64,000 nucleotides of DNA from Xiashengella succiniciproducens (GTDB taxonomy: Bacteria; Bacteroidota; Bacteroidia; Bacteroidales; Marinilabiliaceae). The stretch is taken from assembly GCF_023674465.1 (NCBI RefSeq), contig NZ_CP098400.1:186001-250000 (forward strand), written 5' to 3'. Below, piece by piece: positions 53,998 to 63,142 of this stretch. Positions within the stretch are counted from its first letter, which is position 1. Each line of letters opens with the position of its first letter. Under the pieces are notes generated by a model that was not told the DNA's origin, made no database searches, and was given only the letters and a program-made list of their open reading frames with translations. Made by a program: the position numbers and the translations under genes.

Positions 53998-55329
53998 CTA
54001 CCATAGCTTTTGCAATTCGGCTCCCCGGAAATAATGGCTGAGTATCTTCCTGTATTCAATTCCTTTGGCACCCATTACTGCTGCTCCGATCTGGCATAGT
54101 CCCACTCCATGCCCCCAGCCGGCCCCTATAAGGGTAAAGTAGCTGACAATACCATTACGTTGCAGGCTTTTTTCTACAATAAATGCCGAACTATAAAGAT
54201 GGCTTTTAGAAAGTGCTCTTCTGATTTCAAGTTCCTTGCCTATTGTGAATGTCCCCTTGCTACCAACAATCTTAAGCTGTATTATTCTGCCTGAGACTCC
54301 TCTTTCTACAGGTATCAGGTCGTGAATTTCCCCAAGTTCGAGTCCTGCTTTTTCTTTTAGCAGATGCTGGAGCTCTTCCTGACTGAGCACTATCTTCCAG
54401 CGGTAGAAATCGGGGGTCTCTCTGTCATAGCTGTTAAGCACCTGATTTATTACCTCGTGGTCTTTACAATTGCAGTAGGAATCAAAGTTACCCCTGATCC
54501 AGCTCTCAGCCCCCGCTTCTGTCCTAAGATCGGGTATGGGAGTAAGGCTTCCCGCGTCAGCATCCGCAAAGCTTTGGAGGTAGGGATGAACCTTGGGTTC
54601 CCAGACGTTCTCAAATAATTCGGTGACACCCCCACAGCATTTTGAGAAGCGGGTATCGCATATCTCCCCATCATACATAAGCACTTCCCCACGTGTAGCC
54701 TCAACGGCATCACTTACGGCTGGAGAAGTGGCCCTTGTGATTCCCTGATAACGCTGGCAGTGATCGTCTGCACATACGTCATAGTCAGTATGCTCTTCCC
54801 TGTCATACCACCTGATACAGGAGTCCTCAGTTTTGTGACAGGAGTTGTATACCTCTTCCTCAGCAAGCTTCTCAGTTTTGCGTATCTGAGCCAGTAGCCA
54901 ACTGCGTGATATCACAGCATGGGCTTTAAGGAGGTTAATAGATGAGGAGGCACTCATCTCTGAAGAGATTACACTTTTGAGATAGTCCTCTATATCTATC
55001 TGATTGACAGCAGCAAGGCCTTCCTGGCCGACGATAAGTTGAAGTTTTCCTTTAAACTCCTGGTCTTCACTGCGCTGCCAATGGAAATCCTTCCCTATGC
55101 ACACATCCCTGAGTATAAAGCTGGCATTTGAGGCATCAACTGGTTCAAGAGTTAAAGGAAGTGGCAATTTGGATAAACCCATGTCATTCTTTAGCATTAC
55201 ATGGGAGTTTTTCTCCTGTAGTGCCACGATTTCACCACTGAACAAATTGTTGCTCATGGCATCCCTGAAGTTGCCCTTTAGTATAAAGGATATTTCTTCA
55301 CCGCTGATGATGCCAACCCTTATTTCCAT
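53998..55329 (-). CDS. SpoIID/LytB domain protein without signal peptide
   Basis: Protein of 443 residues with the SpoIID lytic-transglycosylase-type fold. The catalytic Glu is probably Glu124 in SVISSEMSASSSINLLKAHA, followed by VISRSWLLAQI. The Cys-containing YDVCADDHCQRYQGI, CCGGVTELFENVWEP and C-terminal GAGWGHGVGLCQIGAAVMGA segments are family hallmarks. The start is fixed: its ATG overlaps the last 10 bases of the upstream DUF4922 gene. The N-terminus [15 protein letters not shown] has no signal peptide or helix, which is unusual for a wall-cutting enzyme. Cytoplasmic action on imported fragments is inferred. Confidence 0.85.
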   Translation of the reverse strand: MEIRVGIISGEEISFILKGNFRDAMSNNLFSGEIVALQEKNSHVMLKNDMGLSKLPLPLTLEPVDASNASFILRDVCIGKDFHWQRSEDQEFKGKLQLIVGQEGLAAVNQIDIEDYLKSVISSEMSASSSINLLKAHAVISRSWLLAQIRKTEKLAEEEVYNSCHKTEDSCIRWYDREEHTDYDVCADDHCQRYQGITRATSPAVSDAVEATRGEVLMYDGEICDTRFSKCCGGVTELFENVWEPKVHPYLQSFADADAGSLTPIPDLRTEAGAESWIRGNFDSYCNCKDHEVINQVLNSYDRETPDFYRWKIVLSQEELQHLLKEKAGLELGEIHDLIPVERGVSGRIIQLKIVGSKGTFTIGKELEIRRALSKSHLYSSAFIVEKSLQRNGIVSYFTLIGAGWGHGVGLCQIGAAVMGAKGIEYRKILSHYFRGAELQKLW

Positions 55330-56288
55330 TCTGACTGTGTTATTGATGTTTTGATTGATTCCCAGAGAGGATTACTTACTGATACCTGCTTGAATATATC
55401 TGTTATAAGTTTGCTATCCAGCTTTTCGAAGTCTTCCGCTCTTGGACAACTGACTACTCCACCCATCTCTACTGCCGCAGGACTAAGCAAAATCTGATTC
55501 GTCCCCTCAAGGAAGAATTGCGATGGCCTGTGACTGCCGCGGGGAAAAATAAAGGTTCTCCATTCTTTTGGTGCGCGACAGCAGATAATATTGAGCATTG
55601 GTTCTGTCTCTCCCGGCATCAGTTTTTCTAGTACTCCAAGTATCTGTTTGAAGATTCTGCTTAATTCCTGTGCATTGTTACCTCGCAAAACCAGGACCTT
55701 TCTCAGATAGTTGTCCAGGGCTATGAGCCTTGAGTTATTTGTTTGAATTAGTACATCTCCATCCTGCAATTCAAATTCCCTCTCAACAGGCATATAGTAC
55801 TTATCACCGGCCTGAAAGTGAAAGTGCATGGGAGCCGAAGCCCCACAGGCTGGACCATTATAAAATACTGAGAAACTCCAAAGGTCATTTGCAAGGGAAA
55901 GCATGGTTTCGAAGTGTCCCCGTATGGATTGCGGAGTGTGGGTCTTTGAAACTATTGTAAGATGCTTTCTGAAAATAGGATAGGGATTAACAAGTATCTC
56001 AATATTTCCAGGGTAGGGTACTGACAGTTGCTGCACGGGCCTGTTGGCCTGACACAAGAAACATAGGCTTTCGTCAGGTATGTTATGTATATCAGTCTTT
56101 GCGGTTGTAGAGCGGATACGTTCGGGATTATGCTGGAGTATAACCTGGATATGCTCACCCAGGGAAACAATGCGCTCGTGCGCATTTTCCAATGCCCCGA
56201 AGTTTTTGTGTGCAAGATCCCATCCTTCAAGTTGCTCCTTTATCAGTAGTTCAACCTTTCGATTTATATCATTATTCTCCTTTATCAT
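55320..56288 (-). CDS. DUF4922 protein, GalT/Ap4A-phosphorylase-like
   Basis: Soluble protein of 322 residues matching DUF4922. It has a CFLCQANRP zinc-like pair, [20 protein letters not shown], and [18 protein letters not shown] with an HxHxQ motif. This is the pattern of the histidine-triad branch containing galactose-1-phosphate uridylyltransferase and Ap4A phosphorylase, where the middle His carries the nucleotide. A second conserved block is [16 protein letters not shown]. The substrate is unknown. It overlaps the glycosyltransferase gene upstream by 17 bases and the SpoIID gene downstream by 10 bases, so the three are translationally coupled. Confidence 0.8.
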   Translation of the reverse strand: MIKENNDINRKVELLIKEQLEGWDLAHKNFGALENAHERIVSLGEHIQVILQHNPERIRSTTAKTDIHNIPDESLCFLCQANRPVQQLSVPYPGNIEILVNPYPIFRKHLTIVSKTHTPQSIRGHFETMLSLANDLWSFSVFYNGPACGASAPMHFHFQAGDKYYMPVEREFELQDGDVLIQTNNSRLIALDNYLRKVLVLRGNNAQELSRIFKQILGVLEKLMPGETEPMLNIICCRAPKEWRTFIFPRGSHRPSQFFLEGTNQILLSPAAVEMGGVVSCPRAEDFEKLDSKLITDIFKQVSVSNPLWESIKTSITQSEWK

Positions 56289-57768
56289 TTGAGTAACTAT
56301 TGTCCCTGTTTTTCCTTATTCTGGCATTTAGTTCTATGGTTCTCAGACAGTCTTTGTAATGGTTGTAAGAATTCATCCGGGCAGTGTCAAGGGCGGCATC
56401 GCTATTGTCTTCCCAGCGCCTGCAAAGGTAGAGGGGTTCGTATATTCTGCCTATTCTGTAACTGCGTGATATGGTCAGTCCCACTGCATAGTCCTCACCG
56501 TAACTTGTATTTGGAAATCTGATCTGTCTGATAACAGGCGTAAAGAAGGCCCTGGGAGCACCAAGTCCATTGATGCGCAGGGCGTTGTTGGGTCCGTTGG
56601 TGGGAGTCCACTCCTTGTGATCTATTATTCCCGGAGGTATTTCCTCCAGCTTAAAGTTTACCATACTGTAGGAACCGACAACCATAGCACATCGCTCCCT
56701 GTAGAAGCAGTCCACTATAGTCTTGATCACCTGCTTGTCGAAATATAGGTCGTCACTGTCGAGCTGGATGGCAAACCTACCGCACATGGGGTGGAAGATT
56801 GCTTCGTTCCAGCATCCTCCTATGCCAAGGTCATAGCGCTCAGGTATCACGTGTACTAATCGCTTATCATGTTTGGCGTAGCTGGCAATAATTTCGGAAG
56901 TGCCATCAGTAGAGTGATTATCAACTACTATCAGGTTAAAGCCAAAGGGGACCTCCTGATCAAGTACGGAACGAATGGCATCCTCTATAGTCTTGCAGCG
57001 GTTGCGAACCGGGATAACCACTGTTGCTTCAACAGGAAAAGTCCCCTCCTCAAGTCTGACCTCTTGGAAGTCGGGGGCCAGCCATGCGCCGACTGCCTTC
57101 AGGTGGCGGGTGCAGACTTCTTCCATCTCTATCTGAACCTCACGCATGCGAGGATTGACATAGTCAAAGATCTTTTCTCCACTGCTGCGACGGTCGCTTT
57201 CCCTGATAGTGTAGAGTGGTTCTGGAATATGGAATATCTCGGATCTTCTTGATATTGCAAGTCTAAGTTCATATACAGCCCCAAAGCGTAGTTCACTGCT
57301 TACTTCCTTAGCAGATTGCTTAAAAATATCTGTGCGGAAAAAGAGCAGGGGACCGAAGTTAAAATCATCCCTTAAACTCCCTTCCTGATAGTCGATAAGG
57401 GGAACGTTAATAACAGCTCCGTCCCTTTCATCCCTGTAATCAGAATAGAGCATTGCAGCTCCGGTAGCACGGCAGATCTGGATAAATCGTTCGATAGCAT
57501 AAGGTCCGGTTTCAGGCAGTCCTGCTCCTGTATAGAGCAGAGAGAATTCACTATCTGACAATGCTGCTATCTTCTTTATTGTATCACCGGTAAATATTGG
57601 TGCAGCATCAAGGTGTTGAACCTTGTCGTGGATATGGCCATAAGTAGCCTGACTACCGACCAGGAAGACTTTTTTAATTGCGGGGTTGAGGCAAAAACGG
57701 GAGAGTACCTGTTCTTCCCCATGTACTGCCTGCATAAAGCAGGTAACCGAGTCATTCATATTTTGCAT
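56272..57768 (-). CDS. Glycosyltransferase with two GT-A-like halves
   Basis: Protein of 498 residues without a signal or clear membrane helix. The C-terminal half (about 245-498) is a GT2 domain: [38 protein letters not shown] and the DxD-type [10 protein letters not shown]. The N-terminal half also has a GT-A-like order, with [18 protein letters not shown] and [15 protein letters not shown], but lacks a clean nucleotide-binding start, so it may be a degenerate or binding copy. It is the first gene of the minus-strand cluster with DUF4922 and SpoIID, and is divergent from the sugar-kinase gene 57 bases away. A TAACTTTG -7 match lies at 57782-57789 on the minus strand. Confidence 0.82.
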   Translation of the reverse strand: MQNMNDSVTCFMQAVHGEEQVLSRFCLNPAIKKVFLVGSQATYGHIHDKVQHLDAAPIFTGDTIKKIAALSDSEFSLLYTGAGLPETGPYAIERFIQICRATGAAMLYSDYRDERDGAVINVPLIDYQEGSLRDDFNFGPLLFFRTDIFKQSAKEVSSELRFGAVYELRLAISRRSEIFHIPEPLYTIRESDRRSSGEKIFDYVNPRMREVQIEMEEVCTRHLKAVGAWLAPDFQEVRLEEGTFPVEATVVIPVRNRCKTIEDAIRSVLDQEVPFGFNLIVVDNHSTDGTSEIIASYAKHDKRLVHVIPERYDLGIGGCWNEAIFHPMCGRFAIQLDSDDLYFDKQVIKTIVDCFYRERCAMVVGSYSMVNFKLEEIPPGIIDHKEWTPTNGPNNALRINGLGAPRAFFTPVIRQIRFPNTSYGEDYAVGLTISRSYRIGRIYEPLYLCRRWEDNSDAALDTARMNSYNHYKDCLRTIELNARIRKNRDNSYSNDKGE

Positions 57769-57825
57769 ATCTTTATCTAGTCAAAGTTACTTTCTTTAGG
57801 TCTTATTAGGAAATAAACCCGCATC

Positions 57826-58659
57826 ATGATTCTGATTGCCGACAGCGGATCTACCCACACCACCTGGGCCCTGGTTGACAGGGACAGTTCGGATGTGCTT
57901 TATTGTGAAACACCGGGGATTAACCCGTACTATCAGGATGAAGACGAGATAGTTGCTGTGCTGTCGGATGAGTTTTCGATGGATATAAATCAGGTCAGAA
58001 AGATCTATTTTTACGGAGCTGGCTGCGCTAATCCTGAGAAATGTGCGCTTGTTGGAAGAGCATTGATGAGGTTCTTCGGTATTTGCGAAATAGATGTACA
58101 GAGTGACCTTATGGCAGCAGCCAGGGCATTGTTAGGGAGAGGCAGTGGTATTGCTGCAATACTGGGTACAGGCTCCAATTCATGCTATTATGATGGACAT
58201 AAGATAGTAAGCAATGTCCCACCACTGGGTTTTATTTTGGGTGATGAGGGCAGTGGTGCAGTATTGGGACGGACACTGGTAGGTGATATACTCAAAAAAC
58301 AAGTTCCGGAGCATATCTGTAGCAGGTTCTTTGAGCGGTACCAACTTAGTGCAGCAGATATTCTTGAAAGAGTTTACCGGCATCCCTTCCCCAACAGGTT
58401 TCTTGCAGGTTTTACCCACTTTATTGCCGATAATATTGAGGAAGAGGCTATGTCAGACCTGGTAAGAAAAGCTTTTGCAGCCTTCTTTGTACGCAATATA
58501 GCCTTGTATCCAGAGGCCACAGGTTTGCCGGTAAACTTTGTAGGTAGCGTGGCTTATGAATTTCGTGAACTTCTTAAAGAGGCCGCAGCAATAACCGGAT
58601 TTGGGGTGGGACAGATTATGCGATCACCGGTTGCCGGACTTATAAGGTACCACCTCTAA
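57826..58659 (+). CDS. BadF/BadG-family ATPase, probable N-acetylhexosamine kinase
   Basis: ASKHA-fold protein of 277 residues, related to N-acetylglucosamine and MurNAc kinases. Phosphate-1 motif LIADSGSTHTTWAL is at 3-16, and phosphate-2 AAILGTGSNSCYYDG follows. The acceptor region GFILGDEGSGAVLGRTLVGD is the classic NAGK signature. The adenosine-site region VNFVGSVAYEF is near the C-terminus. No CxxC activase cluster of benzoyl-CoA reductase activators is present, so a sugar kinase is the better reading. It is divergent from the glycosyltransferase-DUF4922-SpoIID-AmpG cluster, which supports a role in salvage of wall amino sugars. Confidence 0.82.
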   Translation: MILIADSGSTHTTWALVDRDSSDVLYCETPGINPYYQDEDEIVAVLSDEFSMDINQVRKIYFYGAGCANPEKCALVGRALMRFFGICEIDVQSDLMAAARALLGRGSGIAAILGTGSNSCYYDGHKIVSNVPPLGFILGDEGSGAVLGRTLVGDILKKQVPEHICSRFFERYQLSAADILERVYRHPFPNRFLAGFTHFIADNIEEEAMSDLVRKAFAAFFVRNIALYPEATGLPVNFVGSVAYEFRELLKEAAAITGFGVGQIMRSPVAGLIRYHL

Positions 58660-58781
58660 GAATTGGCTGAATCGGGCTATATAGAATGGCTCTACTGGCA
58701 TTTAATTGTGCCTTTAAGGAAAGATGTTCCTTTTTTATGTGTACCAATTGATATTTCCATTACAGCTTACGTATTGTAAAT

Positions 58782-58815
58782 AAAAAAGGCTACCACAAGA
58801 GTGACAGCCTTTTTG
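58782..58815. terminator. Bidirectional terminator between kinase gene and pgi
   Basis: AAAAAGGCT and AGCCTTTTT form a 9-bp stem with a small internal loop and a CAC/GTG top. T tracts occur on both strands. It lies 20 bases after the pgi stop (minus) and about 120 bases after the kinase stop (plus). Confidence 0.82.
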
Positions 58816-58834
58816 TGTTTTATGTCGTCCTAAG

Positions 58835-60181
58835 TTAATCAAGACGTTTTCTGATAGCTTCGGTTTCCTTTTCAGAACCGGGTTTGCCAAGCAGGGCAAA
58901 CATGTTCTTCTTATAAGCTTCAACACCGGGTTGGTCGAAAGGGTTGACCCCCAATACATATCCGCTGATACCGCATGCCTTTTCAAAGAAATACAGCAGC
59001 TGACCAAGGTAGAACTCGTTCAATTCGGGTAATACGACACGGATATTGGGTACACCACCGTCGATATGGGCCAGACGGGTACCAATCTCCGCCATTTTGT
59101 TGACTTCGTCAACACGTTTACCTGCAAGGTAGTTGAGGTTGTCTAGGTTGTCCCTGTCACTAGGAATCTCAACCTTGTATTTAGGTTTTTCGATAGAGAT
59201 TACAGTTTCGAAGATATCGCGGCGTCCTTCTTGTATCCACTGACCCATTGAGTGGAGGTCGGTAGTGAAGTCAACAGATGCCGGGAAAATACCCTTGTTT
59301 TCCTTGCCTTCACTTTCGCCATATAGCTGCTTCCACCATTCTGCCACGTAGTGCAGTTTTGAGTGGTAGTTGACAAGTATCTCTGTAGTCTTGCCATCCC
59401 TGTACAGGAGGTTTCTTACAGCAGCGTAAACAGCAGAGGGGTTTTCATCAAATGCCTTATCAGCTGTTGTTTCCTTCTGCATAAAAGCAGCACCTTCAAG
59501 CAGCTTTTCGATATCTATTCCTGCTATTGCTATTGGAAGAAGGCCTACAGGTGTAAGAACAGAGAAGCGACCTCCAACATTATCAGGAATTACATAGGTT
59601 TCATAACCTTCCTTGTCAGCCAGGGTACGCAATGCACCTTTGGACTCATCAGTGATAGCTATAATGCGATCCTTGATCTGACCGACACCATATTTCTTTT
59701 CAAGTAGTTCCTTAAGCAGACGGAATGCCAGTGCAGGTTCGGTAGTAGTACCAGACTTAGAGATAACAACAACAGAAAAATCCTTGTCTTTGAGCAGATC
59801 CAGAAGTTCGTAGCTGTAGTCTTCGCAAATATTGTGGCCAGCATAAACAATAAGAGGTCTTTTGCTGTCTTTGTTCAGGGCAGAGAAATATCCAGAAAGA
59901 GCATCTATTACAGCTTTTGCACCAAGGTAGCTTCCTCCGATACCCACAACAACTACTATTTCTGACTGAGCGCTCAGGCGCTCAGCACTTTTCCTGATCT
60001 TTGTAATTTCATCCTTACCAACAGAAGTAGGCAGATCAAGCCAGCCCAGGAAGTCATTTCCCTTTCCTGTACCTTTCTCAAGGGTGAGCAATCCGTCGAC
60101 TACTTCTTTCTTTATTGCCTGCAATGCTTCATCTGTGATAAAGCCTGCCGTCTTAGTGATGTCTATTTTGATCTTTTGCAT
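58835..60181 (-). CDS. pgi: Glucose-6-phosphate isomerase
   Basis: Glycolytic isomerase of 448 residues, the shorter bacterial form like that of Bacillus. Motifs are [37 protein letters not shown] (sugar-phosphate site), [17 protein letters not shown], and [11 protein letters not shown] with the catalytic Glu. The C-terminal segment [18 protein letters not shown] carries the active-site Lys. It is the last gene of the lysS-gpsA-pgi operon, 21 bases after gpsA, and ends at a hairpin terminator. Confidence 0.96.
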   Translation of the reverse strand: MQKIKIDITKTAGFITDEALQAIKKEVVDGLLTLEKGTGKGNDFLGWLDLPTSVGKDEITKIRKSAERLSAQSEIVVVVGIGGSYLGAKAVIDALSGYFSALNKDSKRPLIVYAGHNICEDYSYELLDLLKDKDFSVVVISKSGTTTEPALAFRLLKELLEKKYGVGQIKDRIIAITDESKGALRTLADKEGYETYVIPDNVGGRFSVLTPVGLLPIAIAGIDIEKLLEGAAFMQKETTADKAFDENPSAVYAAVRNLLYRDGKTTEILVNYHSKLHYVAEWWKQLYGESEGKENKGIFPASVDFTTDLHSMGQWIQEGRRDIFETVISIEKPKYKVEIPSDRDNLDNLNYLAGKRVDEVNKMAEIGTRLAHIDGGVPNIRVVLPELNEFYLGQLLYFFEKACGISGYVLGVNPFDQPGVEAYKKNMFALLGKPGSEKETEAIRKRLD

Positions 60182-60202
60182 ACAATATTGAGCAACTTAA
60201 GT

Positions 60203-61201
60203 TTATCGTAATAATTCGGTAAGAAGTCTGATCTCTATTGCAGGAGAGATCTTTTCATATATAATGTTATATACTGCACTAGTTATTGGCATAAAGACAC
60301 TGTACTTGTCGTTAATCTCCTTTATGCTTTTGGCTGCATAGTACCCCTCTGCAATCATAAGCATTTCAAGCTGGGCACTTTTGACTGAGTAGCCCTTGCC
60401 TATCATAGTGCCAAAGGTGCGGTTACGGCTGAACTGCGAATAGCAGGTAACAAGAAGGTCGCCAAGGTAGGCTGAACTCTTGATATCGCGAGGGATAGGG
60501 TGAACGGTATCCACGAAACGCTTCATCTCCTGAATGGCATTTGATATCAGCACAGCCTGAAAGTTATCCCCGTAGCCAAGACCATGGCAAATGCCGGATG
60601 CAATAGCCATAATATTCTTAAGCACTGCAGCATACTCTGTACCGTAGATATCGTCAGTTACCACGGTATTTATAAAGTTGCACTGCAGACGGTTGGCAAA
60701 TTCACGTCCGGTCTTGATATTCTGGCAGGCAATTGTAAGGTATGATAACCTTTCCAATGCAACCTCTTCGGCGTGGCATGGTCCTGATATAACAAGTATC
60801 TGATCGAGAGGTACATCATAATATGTGTGGAAATAGCTGCCTATTACCATGTTCTCGTCAGTAACCAAACCTTTGATTGCCGAGACTATGAATTTGTCTT
60901 TAAGCGGCACTTTGAGATCCTGCAGAGTTTCTTTCAGGAATGCTGAAGGGTTTGCAAAGATCAGGATATCGGACTTCTCAACTATCTCGTTGATATCATT
61001 TGTGAAATGAATTCTGTCAGTGTCGAAACTGACAGAAGTAAGATAGTTGGGATTGTGCTTTATTTTCCTGAAAGCGTCAATATAATCCTGCTTACGGAAA
61101 AGCCAGTTGATGGAGTCTGAGTTTATCAGCACCATCTTTGCTATGGCCGTTGCCCAGCTGCCACTTCCAACAACTCCTATTTTTGACGTAGTTACGTCCA
61201 T
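60203..61201 (-). CDS. gpsA: Glycerol-3-phosphate dehydrogenase [NAD(P)+]
   Basis: Makes sn-glycerol 3-phosphate for phospholipid synthesis from dihydroxyacetone phosphate. The 332 residues begin with the Rossmann motif IGVVGSGSWATAIAKM. The family motifs VISGPCHAEEVALERLSYLTI and DIYGTEYAAVLKNIMAIASG (with the catalytic Lys) follow, then SSAYLGDLLVTCYSQFSRNRTFG. It lies 30 bases after lysS and 21 bases before pgi. Confidence 0.95.
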   Translation of the reverse strand: MDVTTSKIGVVGSGSWATAIAKMVLINSDSINWLFRKQDYIDAFRKIKHNPNYLTSVSFDTDRIHFTNDINEIVEKSDILIFANPSAFLKETLQDLKVPLKDKFIVSAIKGLVTDENMVIGSYFHTYYDVPLDQILVISGPCHAEEVALERLSYLTIACQNIKTGREFANRLQCNFINTVVTDDIYGTEYAAVLKNIMAIASGICHGLGYGDNFQAVLISNAIQEMKRFVDTVHPIPRDIKSSAYLGDLLVTCYSQFSRNRTFGTMIGKGYSVKSAQLEMLMIAEGYYAAKSIKEINDKYSVFMPITSAVYNIIYEKISPAIEIRLLTELLR

Positions 61202-61231
61202 GTCTTTAGTATTTCGGATAAGATGCAGGGG

Positions 61232-62959
61232 TTACTTCTGTAACCATTCTGCAACCTCTTCTTTTGAGGGGTTGGTTAGGCCTAATTTATTCTTTTTGTT
61301 CAAGCCACACAAATCCTGATGTAACTTATTGGGGTTTTCCACTTCCAGTAAGTCCTTGACTCTCTGGAAACCGGCTTTGCGCACAACAGCGACCCATTCT
61401 TCGGGAATACCCAGTTCGATAAACTTCTCATCCGGATCCTTTTCAGCTTTCTTCTCAGGTTTCATCTGTGGGAAGAAGAGTACTTCCTGTATAGATTGCT
61501 GGTTGGTCATAAACATGGTAAGCCTGTCAATTCCGATTCCCATACCTGATGTCGGAGGCATACCATATTCCAGAGCTCGCACGAAGTCCTTGTCAATAAA
61601 CATAGCCTCGTCATCGCCCTTTTCTGAGAGTCTGAGCTGTTCCTGGAAGCGTTCAAGCTGATCGATCGGGTCGTTGAGCTCACTATAAGCGTTAGCAAGT
61701 TCCTTGCCATTGACCATCAATTCGAAACGCTCGGTCAGTTCAGGATTACAGCGATGCCTTTTACAAAGCGGGGACATCTCTATAGGATAGTCGATAATAA
61801 AAGTCGGTTGTATGTAATTGTGCTCGCACTTCTCACCGAAGATCTCATCAATTAGCTTACCCTTACCCATTGACGGATCGGTTTCGATGCCTAGTTTTTT
61901 GCAAACCTCGCGCAGTTGAGCCTCATCCATTCCGGTAATATCAATACCTGTATGTTCCTTAATAGCATCAATCATTGTGATGCGCTTGAAGGGCCTCTTG
62001 TAATCGATGATGTTGTCACCAAGCTGAACCTTGGTAGTACCATGAAGTTCAAGAGCAACGCGCTCTATCATTTCTTCGGTGAAGTCCATCATCCAGTTGT
62101 AGTCTTTGTAGGCAACATAGATTTCCATAACGGTAAATTCAGGATTGTGAGTCCTGTCCATGCCTTCGTTGCGGAAGTCCTTGGCAAACTCATACACCCC
62201 TTCAAAACCGCCTACGATAAGCCTTTTAAGATAGAGCTCATTTGCAATACGTAGATAGAGCGGTATATTAAGAGCATTGTGATGCGTGATAAATGGACGA
62301 GCAGTAGCTCCACCGGGAATGGCTTGCAGGATGGGTGTTTCAACCTCGAGGTAACCTTTCTCGTTGAAGAAATTGCGCATTGTGTTTATAATCTTGGTGC
62401 GCTTGATAAAGGTGTCCATAACGTTATCGTTGACAATAAGGTCAACGTAACGCTGACGGTAACGCTGTTCAGGGTCACAGAAGGCATCGAATACCTGGCC
62501 ATCCTTTTCCTTTACTACTGGCAAAGGCCTCAAGGCCTTTGCCAGAATGGTAAGCTCCTTGACATGAACTGTGAGTTCACCGGTCTGAGTAATAAAGGCA
62601 AAGCCTTTTACACCAACAATATCACCTATATCGAGAAGTTTCTTAAAGACGGTATTGTACAGAGTCTTGTCTTCGCCCGGACAGATATCATCCCGTTTAA
62701 TGTAAATCTGAATTCTGCCTGTTGAATCTTTTAGTTCTGCAAATGAGGCACTTCCCATAATTCGGCGTCCCATGATGCGTCCGGCAATGCATACATCCTG
62801 GTATGCATCAGGGTTGGCTTCGTAATTTTTGAGGATGTCTCCGGCATAGTGTGTTACCGGATATTCATCGGCCGGATAGGGATTTATATTAAGCTCCTGC
62901 AGTTTCTTTAAGCTTTCGCGTCTGATAAGTTCCTGTTCACTCAGTTCGAGTTGATCCAT
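61232..62959 (-). CDS. lysS: Lysyl-tRNA synthetase, class II
   Basis: Charges tRNA-Lys. The product from the ATG at 62959 ([16 protein letters not shown]) has 575 residues; the frame is open further upstream but would pass through the promoter. The N-terminal OB-fold has [21 protein letters not shown]. Class II motifs are present: motif 2 [18 protein letters not shown] and motif 3 [15 protein letters not shown]-terminal extension of about 60 residues after motif 3 ([20 protein letters not shown] onward) is typical of Bacteroidota enzymes. It is the first gene of the lysS-gpsA-pgi operon and divergent from lipA. Confidence 0.96.
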   Translation of the reverse strand: MDQLELSEQELIRRESLKKLQELNINPYPADEYPVTHYAGDILKNYEANPDAYQDVCIAGRIMGRRIMGSASFAELKDSTGRIQIYIKRDDICPGEDKTLYNTVFKKLLDIGDIVGVKGFAFITQTGELTVHVKELTILAKALRPLPVVKEKDGQVFDAFCDPEQRYRQRYVDLIVNDNVMDTFIKRTKIINTMRNFFNEKGYLEVETPILQAIPGGATARPFITHHNALNIPLYLRIANELYLKRLIVGGFEGVYEFAKDFRNEGMDRTHNPEFTVMEIYVAYKDYNWMMDFTEEMIERVALELHGTTKVQLGDNIIDYKRPFKRITMIDAIKEHTGIDITGMDEAQLREVCKKLGIETDPSMGKGKLIDEIFGEKCEHNYIQPTFIIDYPIEMSPLCKRHRCNPELTERFELMVNGKELANAYSELNDPIDQLERFQEQLRLSEKGDDEAMFIDKDFVRALEYGMPPTSGMGIGIDRLTMFMTNQQSIQEVLFFPQMKPEKKAEKDPDEKFIELGIPEEWVAVVRKAGFQRVKDLLEVENPNKLHQDLCGLNKKNKLGLTNPSKEEVAEWLQK

Positions 62960-62992
62960 GTCTTGTCCGTTTAGAAGTACAGTAAAACGCTG

Positions 62993-63000
62993 CAAAGATA
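62993..63000 (-). promoter_or_regulatory. -7 box for the lysS operon
   Basis: The minus strand reads TATCTTTG, an exact TAnnTTTG match, 33 bases before the chosen lysS ATG. It supports that start over the longer frame, since the longer frame would place the ATG upstream of the box. Confidence 0.5.
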
Positions 63001-63100
63001 AGTTCAAAATATTCAATTTAAAAAGGGTAACTTTACTTTATGGAATCCCAAGGCTATAAACATTTAAGAGCATCGCCTGTTATTCATACACATTTAAATT

Positions 63101-63108
63101 TAATTTTG
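63101..63108 (+). promoter_or_regulatory. -7 box for lipA
   Basis: TAATTTTG is an exact TAnnTTTG match, 34 bases before the lipA ATG. No clear TTTG -33 partner is seen. Confidence 0.45.
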
Positions 63109-63142
63109 CCTTGATACCCGGCCACAACAATAGATAGTTCTG

